The notes beneath the pieces are model-generated. The model was given only the letters and a program-made list of their open reading frames with translations. It searched no databases and was not told the DNA's origin. Of a stretch of DNA of 64,000 nucleotides, positions 54,326 through 62,487 are shown in pieces. The stretch spans positions 3,234,001-3,298,000 of the forward strand of contig NZ_CP045067.1 of the NCBI RefSeq assembly GCF_016864015.1, in the 5' to 3' direction. Source of the DNA: Lacinutrix sp. WUR7 (GTDB lineage: Bacteria > Bacteroidota > Bacteroidia > Flavobacteriales > Flavobacteriaceae). Position numbers and translations under genes: made by a program. Position 1 is the first letter of the stretch. Each line of letters begins with the position of its first letter.

Positions 54326-54934
54326 ATGACTAAACGCAAAACAATTTACTTACTAGCATTTTTAACTATCGGAATTGTAACTATCAACTCTTGCAGTAAA
54401 GACGATGATTGTTCGGAACAAACTTGGTACCAAGATAATGATGGAGATGGATTTGGAAACCCAAGTAGTTCCCAAAAATCTTGTAATCAACCAAGTGGAT
54501 ATGTTACTGATAATACAGATTTTGATGACAATAATACTTCGGCATATCCAAATGCAGTAGAATTATGTAATGGAATAGATGATAATGGTAACGGAACTAT
54601 AGATGAAAATCCAACAGATTGCGGATTTGGAGAAGTTTGTGAAAACGGTTCTTGTACCGCAGCGGTAACCTATTATAAAGATAACGATAGTGATTTGTTT
54701 GGAAACCCAGGAGATACAATAATTGCAGGAAGCACTGCACCAATTGGATATGTTATTGACAATACGGATTGTAATGATAATGATGCTAATACTTATCCTG
54801 GAGCACCTGAGAATACTACAGATGGAGTAGACAATAATTGTAATGGTTATACGGATGAAACACTTTGCACAACGGATGCTGATTGTCCAAATGCTTGTAT
54901 TGACCAAGGTAACGGAATTTGGATTTGTCAATAA
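54326..54934 (+). CDS. Lipoprotein with MopE-like metal-binding repeats
   Basis: A 202-aa protein with lipobox INSC (Cys23). The mature part carries two copies of the MopE-type motif: WYQDNDGDGFGNPSSS with ELCNGIDDNGNGTIDE, and YYKDNDSDLFGNPGDT with NTTDGVDNNCNGYTDE. These Asp/Asn-rich loops resemble calcium sites. The first unit lacks a Cys of the usual C-N-G-D-D-N-C pattern. Surface-exposed binding protein; function unknown. Confidence 0.82.
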   Translation: MTKRKTIYLLAFLTIGIVTINSCSKDDDCSEQTWYQDNDGDGFGNPSSSQKSCNQPSGYVTDNTDFDDNNTSAYPNAVELCNGIDDNGNGTIDENPTDCGFGEVCENGSCTAAVTYYKDNDSDLFGNPGDTIIAGSTAPIGYVIDNTDCNDNDANTYPGAPENTTDGVDNNCNGYTDETLCTTDADCPNACIDQGNGIWICQ

Positions 54935-55146
54935 ATAACTAGAATGAAAAAAGAAAATACAACGCGGAAATAAGTAAATCAATAACGAGTTAAATGCTGA
55001 ATTTTGAAATAACCAAATCGTATTAAAAAAGAGAATTAAATATTTAAACGTTACGAATAATAATGTGCGCTCGGTATTGCGTTTTATAAACAAAAGTAAA
55101 ACCGAATTTCAATTTATTAATATGGACAGATAACCAAACACACTTT

Positions 55147-55322
55147 AAAAGCACAAACCTAGATTTGTGCTTTTTTATTTTTAATACATACAAAACCATA
55201 CTATTTCCTCGAATTAGAATAGCATTACACGCTATAATCCACTAATATAAAATACTGTTTCTCAATGGAATACACGTAAAACTACTTATTGCATGTTACT
55301 ATTTTAAATAGTAACTTGGTGG
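55147..55322. promoter_or_regulatory. Terminator plus palindrome module, copy 1
   Basis: Starts with the terminator AAAAGCACAAA / TTTGTGCTTTT (55147-55157 with 55164-55174). At about 55274 follows the degenerate element ACGTAAAACTACTTATT, and at 55295-55315 a perfect palindrome with arms GTTACTATTT and AAATAGTAAC around one T. The same order recurs at 56319-56465 and 62208-62388, each time upstream of a gene. Likely terminator for the left gene and operator/promoter for the right one. Confidence 0.6.
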
Positions 55323-55391
55323 TAACCACTTTAGTGAAATAAGCACTTGTTTACAGGATATAAATATTTCGCTAAAATTAAAACCAACGAT

Positions 55392-56252
55392 ATGAAAAAT
55401 GCAATCGCAAAAATAACGCTATTTTTTACCCTATTTATTTTTGGAGCTACCCATGCACAAGAGAAAACGGATACTTTATATGGGAACAACGAAACCGTTG
55501 GAAAATACATAGCCCTAAACGGTGCAAAAATATATTATGAAGAATATGGAAAGGGAGAACCGCTTTTACTAATTCATGGAAATGGAGGAAGCATTAAAAA
55601 TATGGAAAATCAGATTGCATATTTTAAATCCAAATTTAGAGTCATTATTGCGGACAATAGAGGACATGGAAAGTCCGAATTAAAAACGGATTCTTTAACC
55701 TATAAGCAAATAGCAAAGGATTTAGATGGCTTAGTAAAACACCTACAGCTAGATTCTTTACATATCCTTGGATGGAGTGATGGCGCCATTTTAGGACTTC
55801 AAATGGGGATTAATAATGAAGTGAAGATAAAAAGAATTGCAGCGATGGCTGGTAATCTAAGACCAGATAGCACCGCGGTACATAGCTGGGCTCCAAATAA
55901 AGTTAAAGAATATGAAATACAAGTAAAAGAGTTTATAGCAAAAGGAGATACCTCCAGAGATTGGAATTTGATATTACAACAATTTGGTCTGTTACTTAAC
56001 CAACCCAACATGAGTCACGAGGATTTAAAAAAAATAAAGGCGCCCGTATTATTAATCGCCGGAGATAGAGATATTATTAAAAATGAACACTCTGTTGAAA
56101 TGTTTAACCATATTCCAAAAGCGCAACTGTGTATTCTACCAGGAGCTACACATGCTGCTCCAACCATGATTCCTGAAATATTTAATGAAATTGTGAATCG
56201 GTTTTTAACCGCACCATTTACGATGCCTAATTCATCAGATAGATTCAAATAA
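55392..56252 (+). CDS. Secreted alpha/beta hydrolase
   Basis: A 286-aa protein from ATG 55392; an in-frame ATG 45 bp upstream would place charged residues before the signal peptide, so it is not chosen. Signal peptide to about ATHAQ. Oxyanion motif HGNGG (62-66), nucleophile Ser129 in GWSDGA, Asp in LLIAGDRD, His in GATHAAP: a complete alpha/beta hydrolase triad. Substrate unknown (esterase/lactonase type). A -/+ operator module precedes it. Confidence 0.85.
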   Translation: MKNAIAKITLFFTLFIFGATHAQEKTDTLYGNNETVGKYIALNGAKIYYEEYGKGEPLLLIHGNGGSIKNMENQIAYFKSKFRVIIADNRGHGKSELKTDSLTYKQIAKDLDGLVKHLQLDSLHILGWSDGAILGLQMGINNEVKIKRIAAMAGNLRPDSTAVHSWAPNKVKEYEIQVKEFIAKGDTSRDWNLILQQFGLLLNQPNMSHEDLKKIKAPVLLIAGDRDIIKNEHSVEMFNHIPKAQLCILPGATHAAPTMIPEIFNEIVNRFLTAPFTMPNSSDRFK

Positions 56253-56318
56253 TTGTAGCCAACATTGTATAAAATATCACTAGGTTCTCCTCTATTCCAC
56301 CGCAGCTAAACACACTTT

Positions 56319-56465
56319 AAAGCACAAACTTAGATTTGTGCTTTTTATTTCTAATAAATGTATAGCCATACAGTTTCAAGCATTAAATTGCTATATATCA
56401 CCTACAAAATACACGTAGAAACACCTATTGCAAAAAGGGATTTTAAATGGTAACTTAGTTTCGTC
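56319..56465. promoter_or_regulatory. Terminator plus palindrome module, copy 2
   Basis: Stem AAAGCACAAA / TTTGTGCTTT (56319-56328 with 56335-56344), then ATAGCCATAC, then ACACGTAGAAACACCTATTG (56411-56430) and GATTTTAAATGGTAACTTAG. The palindromes are more degenerate than in copies 1 and 3. Confidence 0.55.
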
Positions 56466-56699
56466 AATCACATGACTACAAACACTTTACTAATATAAAA
56501 TGGTGCCTTTATTGGTTATATAATAAGTTATGTTTCCATATTAGAAACCGACTTCAAGCACAAATTGTGCAAGGAGTCCGTTTGATTTAAAAATAGATTT
56601 AAGAAAGAATAAACGACAGATTCTATATTACTCTAGATTACATTTCTCTATCTAAATTATAGGATGAATATTAATTAACTAAAAGTAATTTAAACTATC

Positions 56700-58424
56700 A
56701 TGACACTACGATTTTACAAATTAAATATAATAATAGCCTGCCTTTTTTTAAGTGCATGTTCTAATAATGAAAAAGAATTTGGCACCATGATTATTCATGG
56801 AGGAACCATTTATACCGTAGACTCTATACAGCCAACAGTAGAGGCAGTTGTAACAAAAAATAATACAATTCTCTTTGCTGGAAGTTTTGAAGAAGCCAAA
56901 AACTATCAAAATGAACAAACGGAACTTATAAATTTAAAAGGGAAGACAATGACGCCTGGCTTAATTGAAGGTCATGGTCATTTTATGGGCTTAGGCTATA
57001 ATGAATTAGAGCTTGACCTTATGAATACGAGAAGCTATCAAGATATTGTAGACGCTGTTGCAGAGAAAGTGAAAACGTCTAAACCAGGGGAATGGATTCT
57101 TGGTGGAGGTTGGCACCAAAGCAAATGGGACTCTATGCCAGCAAACATAGTTAAAGGATTTCAGACGCATCATTTACTCAGCGAAATATCACCAGATAAT
57201 CCTGTTTTTTTAAGTCATGCAAGTGGTCACGCAGGCTTCGCAAATGCTAAGGCTATGGAAATTGCAGGTTTAAATGGCTTACGTAAAGAGGGAATCAATA
57301 CTTATAGTATGGAAGGAGGAGAAGTCATTGTAGATCAATTTGGTATGCCAACAGGAATTTTCAATGAACGTGCACTATCTCTGATTTACAAGTATATCCC
57401 AGAAGAGACGCCAGAAAAAAACATGCAAGCTTTTAATCTAGCTATGGAAGCGTGTCATAAAAATGGTATCACTAGTTTTCATGACGCAGGTATTTCAAAA
57501 AATACCATAGCGCTCTACGATGATATGCAATCGGCTGGAAAAATGAATGTTAGAATGTATGCTATGTTAAGAGGTGGTGAAGAATTACTTAAGGAATGGT
57601 TAGAAAAAGGTCCAAGGATAGATCCAGACCATCGTTTTACTATACGTTCTATAAAATTAAGTTGTGATGGTGCTTTAGGTTCAAGAGGTGCTTGGCTATT
57701 AGAACCTTACACAGATCGCCCAGGGCACTATGGCCATGAAACGCTTCCTATGGATCTTGTAAAAGAAGTAGCAATAAAAGGACTTCAAAACAATTTTCAA
57801 GTCTGTTCACATGCTATTGGAGATCGTGCTAATAGAGAAATTCTGGATCAATATGAATTAGCTTTAAAGGAATTAAATATGTTAGATACCGATCATAGAT
57901 TCCGTATTGAACATGCCCAACATTTACATCCAGATGACATTCCTCGTTTTGCAGAATTAAATGTAATTCCTGCAATGCAGGCAATACACTTGTCTTCCGA
58001 TAGACCTTGGGCCATTGACCGTTTAGGTGAAAAACGAATCAAAGATGGTGCCTACATGTGGCAAGATTTATTACAGAGTGGCGTTCCTATTGTTAATGGA
58101 ACGGACGTACCTGTAGAACCTCTTAATCCTATTGCTAGTTTCTATGCTAGTGTAAGTCGTAAAACACTTAAAGGAACTCCGGAAGGCGGTTATGAGCCAG
58201 AACAAAAAATGACACGAATGCAGGCTTTAAAATCATATACTTTAGATGCTGCTTATGGCGCCTTCGAAGAAAACATTAAAGGTTCTATTCGTAGTGGTAA
58301 GCTTGCTGATTTTACAATTTACAATCAAGATTTGATGACCGTGGCAGAAAATCAGATTTTAAATACCGAAATCGTCATGACCATTTTTAATGGTAATGTA
58401 GTGTACAATAAATTAGCAAATTAA
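56700..58424 (+). CDS. Amidohydrolase-family lipoprotein (YtcJ-like)
   Basis: A 574-aa protein with lipobox LSAC (Cys20). The metal-dependent hydrolase core has EGHGHFMG (His92, His94), SHAIGDRANRE with a further His, EHAQHLHP, and NGTDVPVEPLNPI with the catalytic Asp. YtcJ-like amidohydrolase_3 enzymes have varied or unknown substrates. The lipoprotein signal places it in the periplasm or outer membrane. Stand-alone gene. Confidence 0.88.
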   Translation: MTLRFYKLNIIIACLFLSACSNNEKEFGTMIIHGGTIYTVDSIQPTVEAVVTKNNTILFAGSFEEAKNYQNEQTELINLKGKTMTPGLIEGHGHFMGLGYNELELDLMNTRSYQDIVDAVAEKVKTSKPGEWILGGGWHQSKWDSMPANIVKGFQTHHLLSEISPDNPVFLSHASGHAGFANAKAMEIAGLNGLRKEGINTYSMEGGEVIVDQFGMPTGIFNERALSLIYKYIPEETPEKNMQAFNLAMEACHKNGITSFHDAGISKNTIALYDDMQSAGKMNVRMYAMLRGGEELLKEWLEKGPRIDPDHRFTIRSIKLSCDGALGSRGAWLLEPYTDRPGHYGHETLPMDLVKEVAIKGLQNNFQVCSHAIGDRANREILDQYELALKELNMLDTDHRFRIEHAQHLHPDDIPRFAELNVIPAMQAIHLSSDRPWAIDRLGEKRIKDGAYMWQDLLQSGVPIVNGTDVPVEPLNPIASFYASVSRKTLKGTPEGGYEPEQKMTRMQALKSYTLDAAYGAFEENIKGSIRSGKLADFTIYNQDLMTVAENQILNTEIVMTIFNGNVVYNKLAN

Positions 58425-58576
58425 CGAAAGACCAACAACGTAAACCGTTATTTTTCAACTCAATACTAGCTTACAAACATTCCTACGGAATATTCTATCT
58501 GTCATTTATTTGCTAAATTAGGTGCTTAACAACGCCACTAATTATATACAAATCGGTTAACGACAATTATAAAAAA
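58422..58576. repeat. Intergenic repeat with CAACAACGTA core
   Basis: Directly behind the stop codon stands TAACGAAAGACCAACAACGTA, matched after the DUF6090 gene at 60260 by TAACGAAAGCACAACAACGTA. Further on are CTTAACAACGCC and GGTTAACGAC. AACAACGTA-type palindromic intergenic repeats are frequent in Bacteroidetes. No gene here. Confidence 0.5.
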
Positions 58577-59485
58577 ATGAATAGTTTCCTGGAAATAAAA
58601 TTTAGAATTCCCCTGTTTGTATTTGCAGCGCTACTATTTCAAATGGTTGGCTGTAAACAGGTATCTGAAAATGCGGATGCGAATGAAAATGCTATCCAAG
58701 CGAGTTTTCATCATGTGCATCTAAATGTCAGAGATAGAGATTCAACCATAGCATATTATGAAAAATACTTTGGCGCAACTCGAGTAAAATACCGCGACCA
58801 AGCGGACGCCCTGTTTACGGAGAAATCCTTTTTATTCATGCATCTCGTAGATAACAAACCTTCAACACATTTAGGTTCTAGTTTATGGCATATTGGTTGG
58901 TCTGGTGTAGATGGGCAATCCGAATTTGATTGGAGAGTGAAAGAAGGAATAGCGATTCATACACCTATTACGCCACTTTACGATAATTTTTGGATGTACT
59001 TTCTTGGTCCAGAACAGGAAGTTATAGAGGTTTATACCGGAAATAAAAACCATAGATTTGAACACATACACTTACTAGCCACTAATGTGGATAAAACGAT
59101 GGATTGGTTCAAATCTAATTTGGGGTTGCTTCCTCTATATGAAAAGGCAAAACAATGGGAGAACAACAAGCTTCGGTGGAAATGGAATTTACTAACCGTC
59201 GATAATATTAATATCATAGTATTTGGCAAACCAGTGGAGAAAGAATCATGGTGGCCTAAAGAAAAAATGAAACCAACAGATGGTAGTGCAATCGATCATA
59301 TTAGTTTTTCATTCGAAAATATTGAACCAGTAATGGATAAAATGAGAGCTGCTGGGTTAGACATTGTACAGGATATAAAAATAGATTCTATGTATGGTAT
59401 GAAAAGTTTTTTCGTTAGAGGCCTTGACGGTCTGCTAGTAGAAATAGTAGAGGAAAAACCAATCCCTGAGGGCATCTGGCGCTAA
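58577..59485 (+). CDS. VOC (glyoxalase/bleomycin-resistance) family lipoprotein, two modules
   Basis: A 302-aa protein with lipobox MVGC (Cys26). Two VOC modules: the first starts ASFHHVHLNVRDRDSTIAYY, the second HRFEHIHLLATNVDKTMDWF, with later DHISFSFENIEPVMDKM and LDGLLVEIVEE holding the Glu ligand. Two modules side by side form one metal-binding barrel. Substrate unknown. The outer location is atypical for glyoxalases. Confidence 0.85.
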   Translation: MNSFLEIKFRIPLFVFAALLFQMVGCKQVSENADANENAIQASFHHVHLNVRDRDSTIAYYEKYFGATRVKYRDQADALFTEKSFLFMHLVDNKPSTHLGSSLWHIGWSGVDGQSEFDWRVKEGIAIHTPITPLYDNFWMYFLGPEQEVIEVYTGNKNHRFEHIHLLATNVDKTMDWFKSNLGLLPLYEKAKQWENNKLRWKWNLLTVDNINIIVFGKPVEKESWWPKEKMKPTDGSAIDHISFSFENIEPVMDKMRAAGLDIVQDIKIDSMYGMKSFFVRGLDGLLVEIVEEKPIPEGIWR

Positions 59486-59530
59486 TAACACAAACACCGT
59501 TTCCTGTAAGATAATTACAAAACCTTATAT

Positions 59531-60262
59531 ATGATGAAGTTCTTTAGACACATAAGACAGCGACTACTTTCTGAAAACAAATTCAGTAAATATCTAATGT
59601 ATGCAGTTGGAGAAATTATACTGGTTGTTATCGGTATTTTAATTGCGCTACAATTAAACAATGCCAAAGAAATTAATAAACTTGATGAAACAAGGCACAA
59701 CTACTATAGTCAGATTTTAGTGGATCTGGATAAAGAAATAGAAAACATTACAAATCGAATTTCCTTTTTAAAAAGTAACACTGTCTCTTTTGAAGCATAC
59801 AACAAATATTTGGAGACTTTAGATTTAGAGCCTAATCAAATTATGCAGGAATTACTTAAAATTAATAGAGTATCTAGATACGCATCATTTAACACGAATA
59901 CTATTCAAACATTAGAATCGACAGGAGATATAAAATTAATGCCAGAAATTATTCGAAATCATCTACTGGATGTAAAGCGCTCTCAAGAAAGTTTCAGTAA
60001 AGTGTCTAATGGCAATAATGAAGTATACTTAAATGCGCTAATGAAACCGCTTCAATTAGGTCTTCTTAGATTAAACACGAAAAAACCTATGTATAAAGGT
60101 TCAAGAATCCATGATAATATAGAAGAAATTATTTTGACACTTGAAGGTGCATTAGGTTTAAAATATTATACTGAAATTAACAATACTAAAGCCCTTAGCG
60201 ATATGCTGATTAATATAAAAGAATTAAAAGTAAGGATTAATCTTGAACTTAAAAACAAATAA
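59531..60262 (+). CDS. DUF6090-type membrane protein
   Basis: A 243-aa protein starting MMKFFRHIRQRLLSENKFSK, then the helix GEIILVVIGILIALQLNN (about 27-46), the signature of this Bacteroidetes family, then a helical soluble domain. Function unknown. Paralogues are usually many per genome. Confidence 0.88.
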   Translation: MMKFFRHIRQRLLSENKFSKYLMYAVGEIILVVIGILIALQLNNAKEINKLDETRHNYYSQILVDLDKEIENITNRISFLKSNTVSFEAYNKYLETLDLEPNQIMQELLKINRVSRYASFNTNTIQTLESTGDIKLMPEIIRNHLLDVKRSQESFSKVSNGNNEVYLNALMKPLQLGLLRLNTKKPMYKGSRIHDNIEEIILTLEGALGLKYYTEINNTKALSDMLINIKELKVRINLELKNK

Positions 60263-60282
60263 CGAAAGCACAACAACGTATA

Positions 60283-60456
60283 AAAAAACAATCTAATGCG
60301 CATTTTAAAAATGCCGTGTATTACTTTGAAATGGCTTCCATAGAGCAACCAAACAATATTGCTATTTTAGAAGCGCTAAAAATGGCTTATGATAAATCTG
60401 GCCAAAGCAATAAAGCCATGGAGACACAGGAAAAAATTCAAGCCTTACAAGGATAG
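60283..60456 (+). pseudogene. C-terminal fragment of a TPR-containing protein
   Basis: The frame encodes KKQSNAHFKNAVYYFEMASI then EQPNNIAILEALKMAYDKSG and QSNKAMETQEKIQALQG before TAG at 60454. It is one TPR unit and a capping helix with no start; the frame begins in the repeat behind the DUF6090 gene. A remnant of a larger gene. The following 60457-60630 has no gene that I can defend. Confidence 0.55.
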
Positions 60457-60630
60457 TATGTTTAAGGAATAGATGCAGGTGCACCCCAGTTTTCTGATTT
60501 TCAACTTGGCTCCTGCTTCATACCAAAATAATTTTATAATTTGCAGACTACGAGCTAGATACAAAACCGATGAGCTGTAGCATAAGAAACCACCAAACAA
60601 TGTTTAAATGCTTTAGATTAGCGAAACCAC

Positions 60631-60771
60631 ATGTTGCAAAGCAAAATCAAAGGTCTGGCAAACCATCTTAATTATTTAGAAGCAGGAAAGCACGAATGCC
60701 TTAAATTAATTGCTCTTTTAGAAAATAAAAATACAAGGGTTTTAAAAAATAAATCAAATGACTTGGAATAA
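60631..60771 (+). CDS. Possible small ORF (46 aa)
   Basis: ATG at 60631 opens MLQSKIKGLANHLNYLEAGK then HECLKLIALLENKN and a Lys/Asn-rich end. It overlaps the start of the next ORF by 14 bp. The protein-like helical pattern is suggestive, but it may equally be a degraded gene. Confidence 0.25.
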   Translation: MLQSKIKGLANHLNYLEAGKHECLKLIALLENKNTRVLKNKSNDLE

Positions 60772-61021
60772 AATTAAAAAATCAATACAAACGGATTTAC
60801 TTTCTAGAGATTTAAAAAACCCTAAAATAAGGTTAAATGCATTAGAAAGAGTTGAAATATTATTGACAACTAAAAATCCAAAACTAATTAGAAATCCCGA
60901 GATTGAATTCAAAAAGATTGACAAAAATGAATTAAAAGAAAGTCTTTCAGCATATAAGAAAAGTGGGGAAATATCCGCTTCTGAAAGCAGTATAATTAAC
61001 GAAATTTATAAACGAATTTAA
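60758..61021 (+). CDS. Hypothetical protein (87 aa)
   Basis: A small, highly charged, helical soluble protein (MTWNKIKKSIQTDLLSRDLK; ALERVEILLTTKNPKLI). No family recognised, no signal peptide. It precedes the HNH gene by about 110 bp on the same strand. Confidence 0.5.
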   Translation: MTWNKIKKSIQTDLLSRDLKNPKIRLNALERVEILLTTKNPKLIRNPEIEFKKIDKNELKESLSAYKKSGEISASESSIINEIYKRI

Positions 61022-61024
61022 TTA

Positions 61025-61130
61025 AACAATAAAATCGATTTACCAACACCGTATACAAACAATTGCGATTTTCCTTCGGGAAATCCTCGCTGACAAACCG
61101 AAAACTATTCTTATGCATAAACGCAGTACC
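61025..61130. repeat. Intergenic palindromic repeat with CACCGTATACAA core
   Basis: CCAACACCGTATACAAACAA, then a hairpin GATTTTCC-TTC-GGGAAATC. It is a member of the AACNNCGTATA-type intergenic repeats of Bacteroidetes, and it argues that the open frame through it is not the start of the HNH gene. Confidence 0.45.
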
Positions 61131-61134
61131 TAAT

Positions 61135-62136
61135 GTGGAAACCAATACCAAAAAAGAAAATTTGGACAATCTATTTGACATACATGAACCTGAAAAAACC
61201 TGCGAATATCGTGGTGAAACTTATCACGTAAGAGAAAATGGTTCTATTTTTAGATGTCAAAAAATCAACAAAAGAAAAAGACCTTTAGACGAAAAGTGGA
61301 CTTTCGGGAATCCATGTAAGCAACAAGGCTATATGAACTTCTCATCAGAGACAGTTCATAGGATTGTGGCAACTGCGTTTCATGGAAAACAACCTTCGGA
61401 AAAACATGTTGTCGACCATATTGACACGAATAGGAAAAACAATAGACCTGAAAACTTAAGATGGGTAACAAGATTGGAAAACATCTTACTAAATCCAATC
61501 AGTCTTTCAAGATTAATTTCCAAATATGGCAGTATTGACAATTTCCTTTCAAATCCATCTAAACCAATAGATGGCGAACTTGATCAAAGATTTGATTGGA
61601 TGCGAACGGTTACAAAAGAAGAATCAGAAAATACTTTAAAAAATTTGCTGAATTGGGCTAAAAAAGGAAAAATTCCATCAGGAGGACAGCTAGGCGAATG
61701 GATATTTTTAAATTATACACAACAACCAGAAAAGTATGAGGAGGAAAATCTATTAACAGAATCCTTAACAACAAGTGCAATTCAAAAAAAGTGGAAAACT
61801 CAAAGCGAATTTCCAAATTGTCCAACTTCAGTATCTGAAAACTCAATTGACAGTTATAAACAAAACCTAGTGAAAGGAAGTGCCTTTTCAAAAAATCAAT
61901 ATGGGAAATCTGTAGTGGAGGATTTTCAAATACATGAAAACAAAAGAGAATTATTAGTATTAACGAAAAGTGATAGTATTAAACCATTCGCACTCGCAAA
62001 AGTTTATATAGAAAATGAAAAGTTTGTTCATGAAAGTCTAGGCACATTTTTCACCTTAATCGGAGCACAAAAACAATTTAATCTAGCATTAGGTCTAGAA
62101 TGGACTGGAGAAGATTCTATAGACGATTATTCATAA
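61135..62136 (+). CDS. HNH endonuclease-domain protein
   Basis: A protein of about 333 aa (start taken at GTG 61135; the frame is open to 61063, but that part lies in a repeat). The HNH_3-type core reads VHRIVATAFHGKQPSEKHVV, DHIDTNRKNNRPENLRWVT, with the catalytic His in VDHID and the Asn in NNRPENL. The N-terminal segment ENLDNLFDIHEPEKTCEYRG, the later WKTQSEFPNCP and the C-terminus GLEWTGEDSIDDYS match a full-length HNH family found in many bacteria, including enterobacteria. Such nucleases occur in mobile and defence settings. Complete; no obvious lesion. Confidence 0.82.
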   Translation: METNTKKENLDNLFDIHEPEKTCEYRGETYHVRENGSIFRCQKINKRKRPLDEKWTFGNPCKQQGYMNFSSETVHRIVATAFHGKQPSEKHVVDHIDTNRKNNRPENLRWVTRLENILLNPISLSRLISKYGSIDNFLSNPSKPIDGELDQRFDWMRTVTKEESENTLKNLLNWAKKGKIPSGGQLGEWIFLNYTQQPEKYEEENLLTESLTTSAIQKKWKTQSEFPNCPTSVSENSIDSYKQNLVKGSAFSKNQYGKSVVEDFQIHENKRELLVLTKSDSIKPFALAKVYIENEKFVHESLGTFFTLIGAQKQFNLALGLEWTGEDSIDDYS

Positions 62137-62207
62137 GTTAAAAAACTAGACACAACACCATATATAATTTATCACCACTCCTAACCCACCACAACAAAAC
62201 ACACTTT

Positions 62208-62388
62208 AAAGCACAAACCTAGATTTGTGCTTTTTATTTTAAAGAAATGCATAGCCATACGGTTTCCCGTAATAAGAATATTATTTCTTGTTATACCTTC
62301 GAGTGGTCAACTACTGTTAATTACTTTGTAAATATACGTAGAACTACGTATTGTAAATTACTGTTTTAAATAGTAGCTTGGCGTTATA
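62208..62388. promoter_or_regulatory. Terminator plus palindrome module, copy 3
   Basis: Terminator AAAGCACAAA / TTTGTGCTTT (62208-62217 with 62224-62233), then ATAGCCATACGG, the perfect palindrome TACGTAGAACTACGTA (62335-62350, 7-bp arms), ATTG, and TACTGTTTTAAATAGTAG at about 62359. The palindrome is the best preserved of the series and probably binds a dimeric regulator. Confidence 0.6.
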
Positions 62389-62487
62389 AACTTTAATACT
62401 AGAAGTGCTTTTGTTATTCTGCGCTTATAGGATAAGAGTAAGTTTAGTTATTATATAAAAAGTTAGCCACAAGCAAGAGAAACATTG

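Noticed and set aside
54563-55093. 176-codon minus-strand ORF
   Set aside because: Antisense to the MopE-like lipoprotein; its Ile/Ser-rich composition results from the GAT/AAT repeats of that gene.
59100-59125. tRNA-like TTCAAATC sequence
   Set aside because: It lies inside the VOC gene and no cloverleaf can be formed around it.
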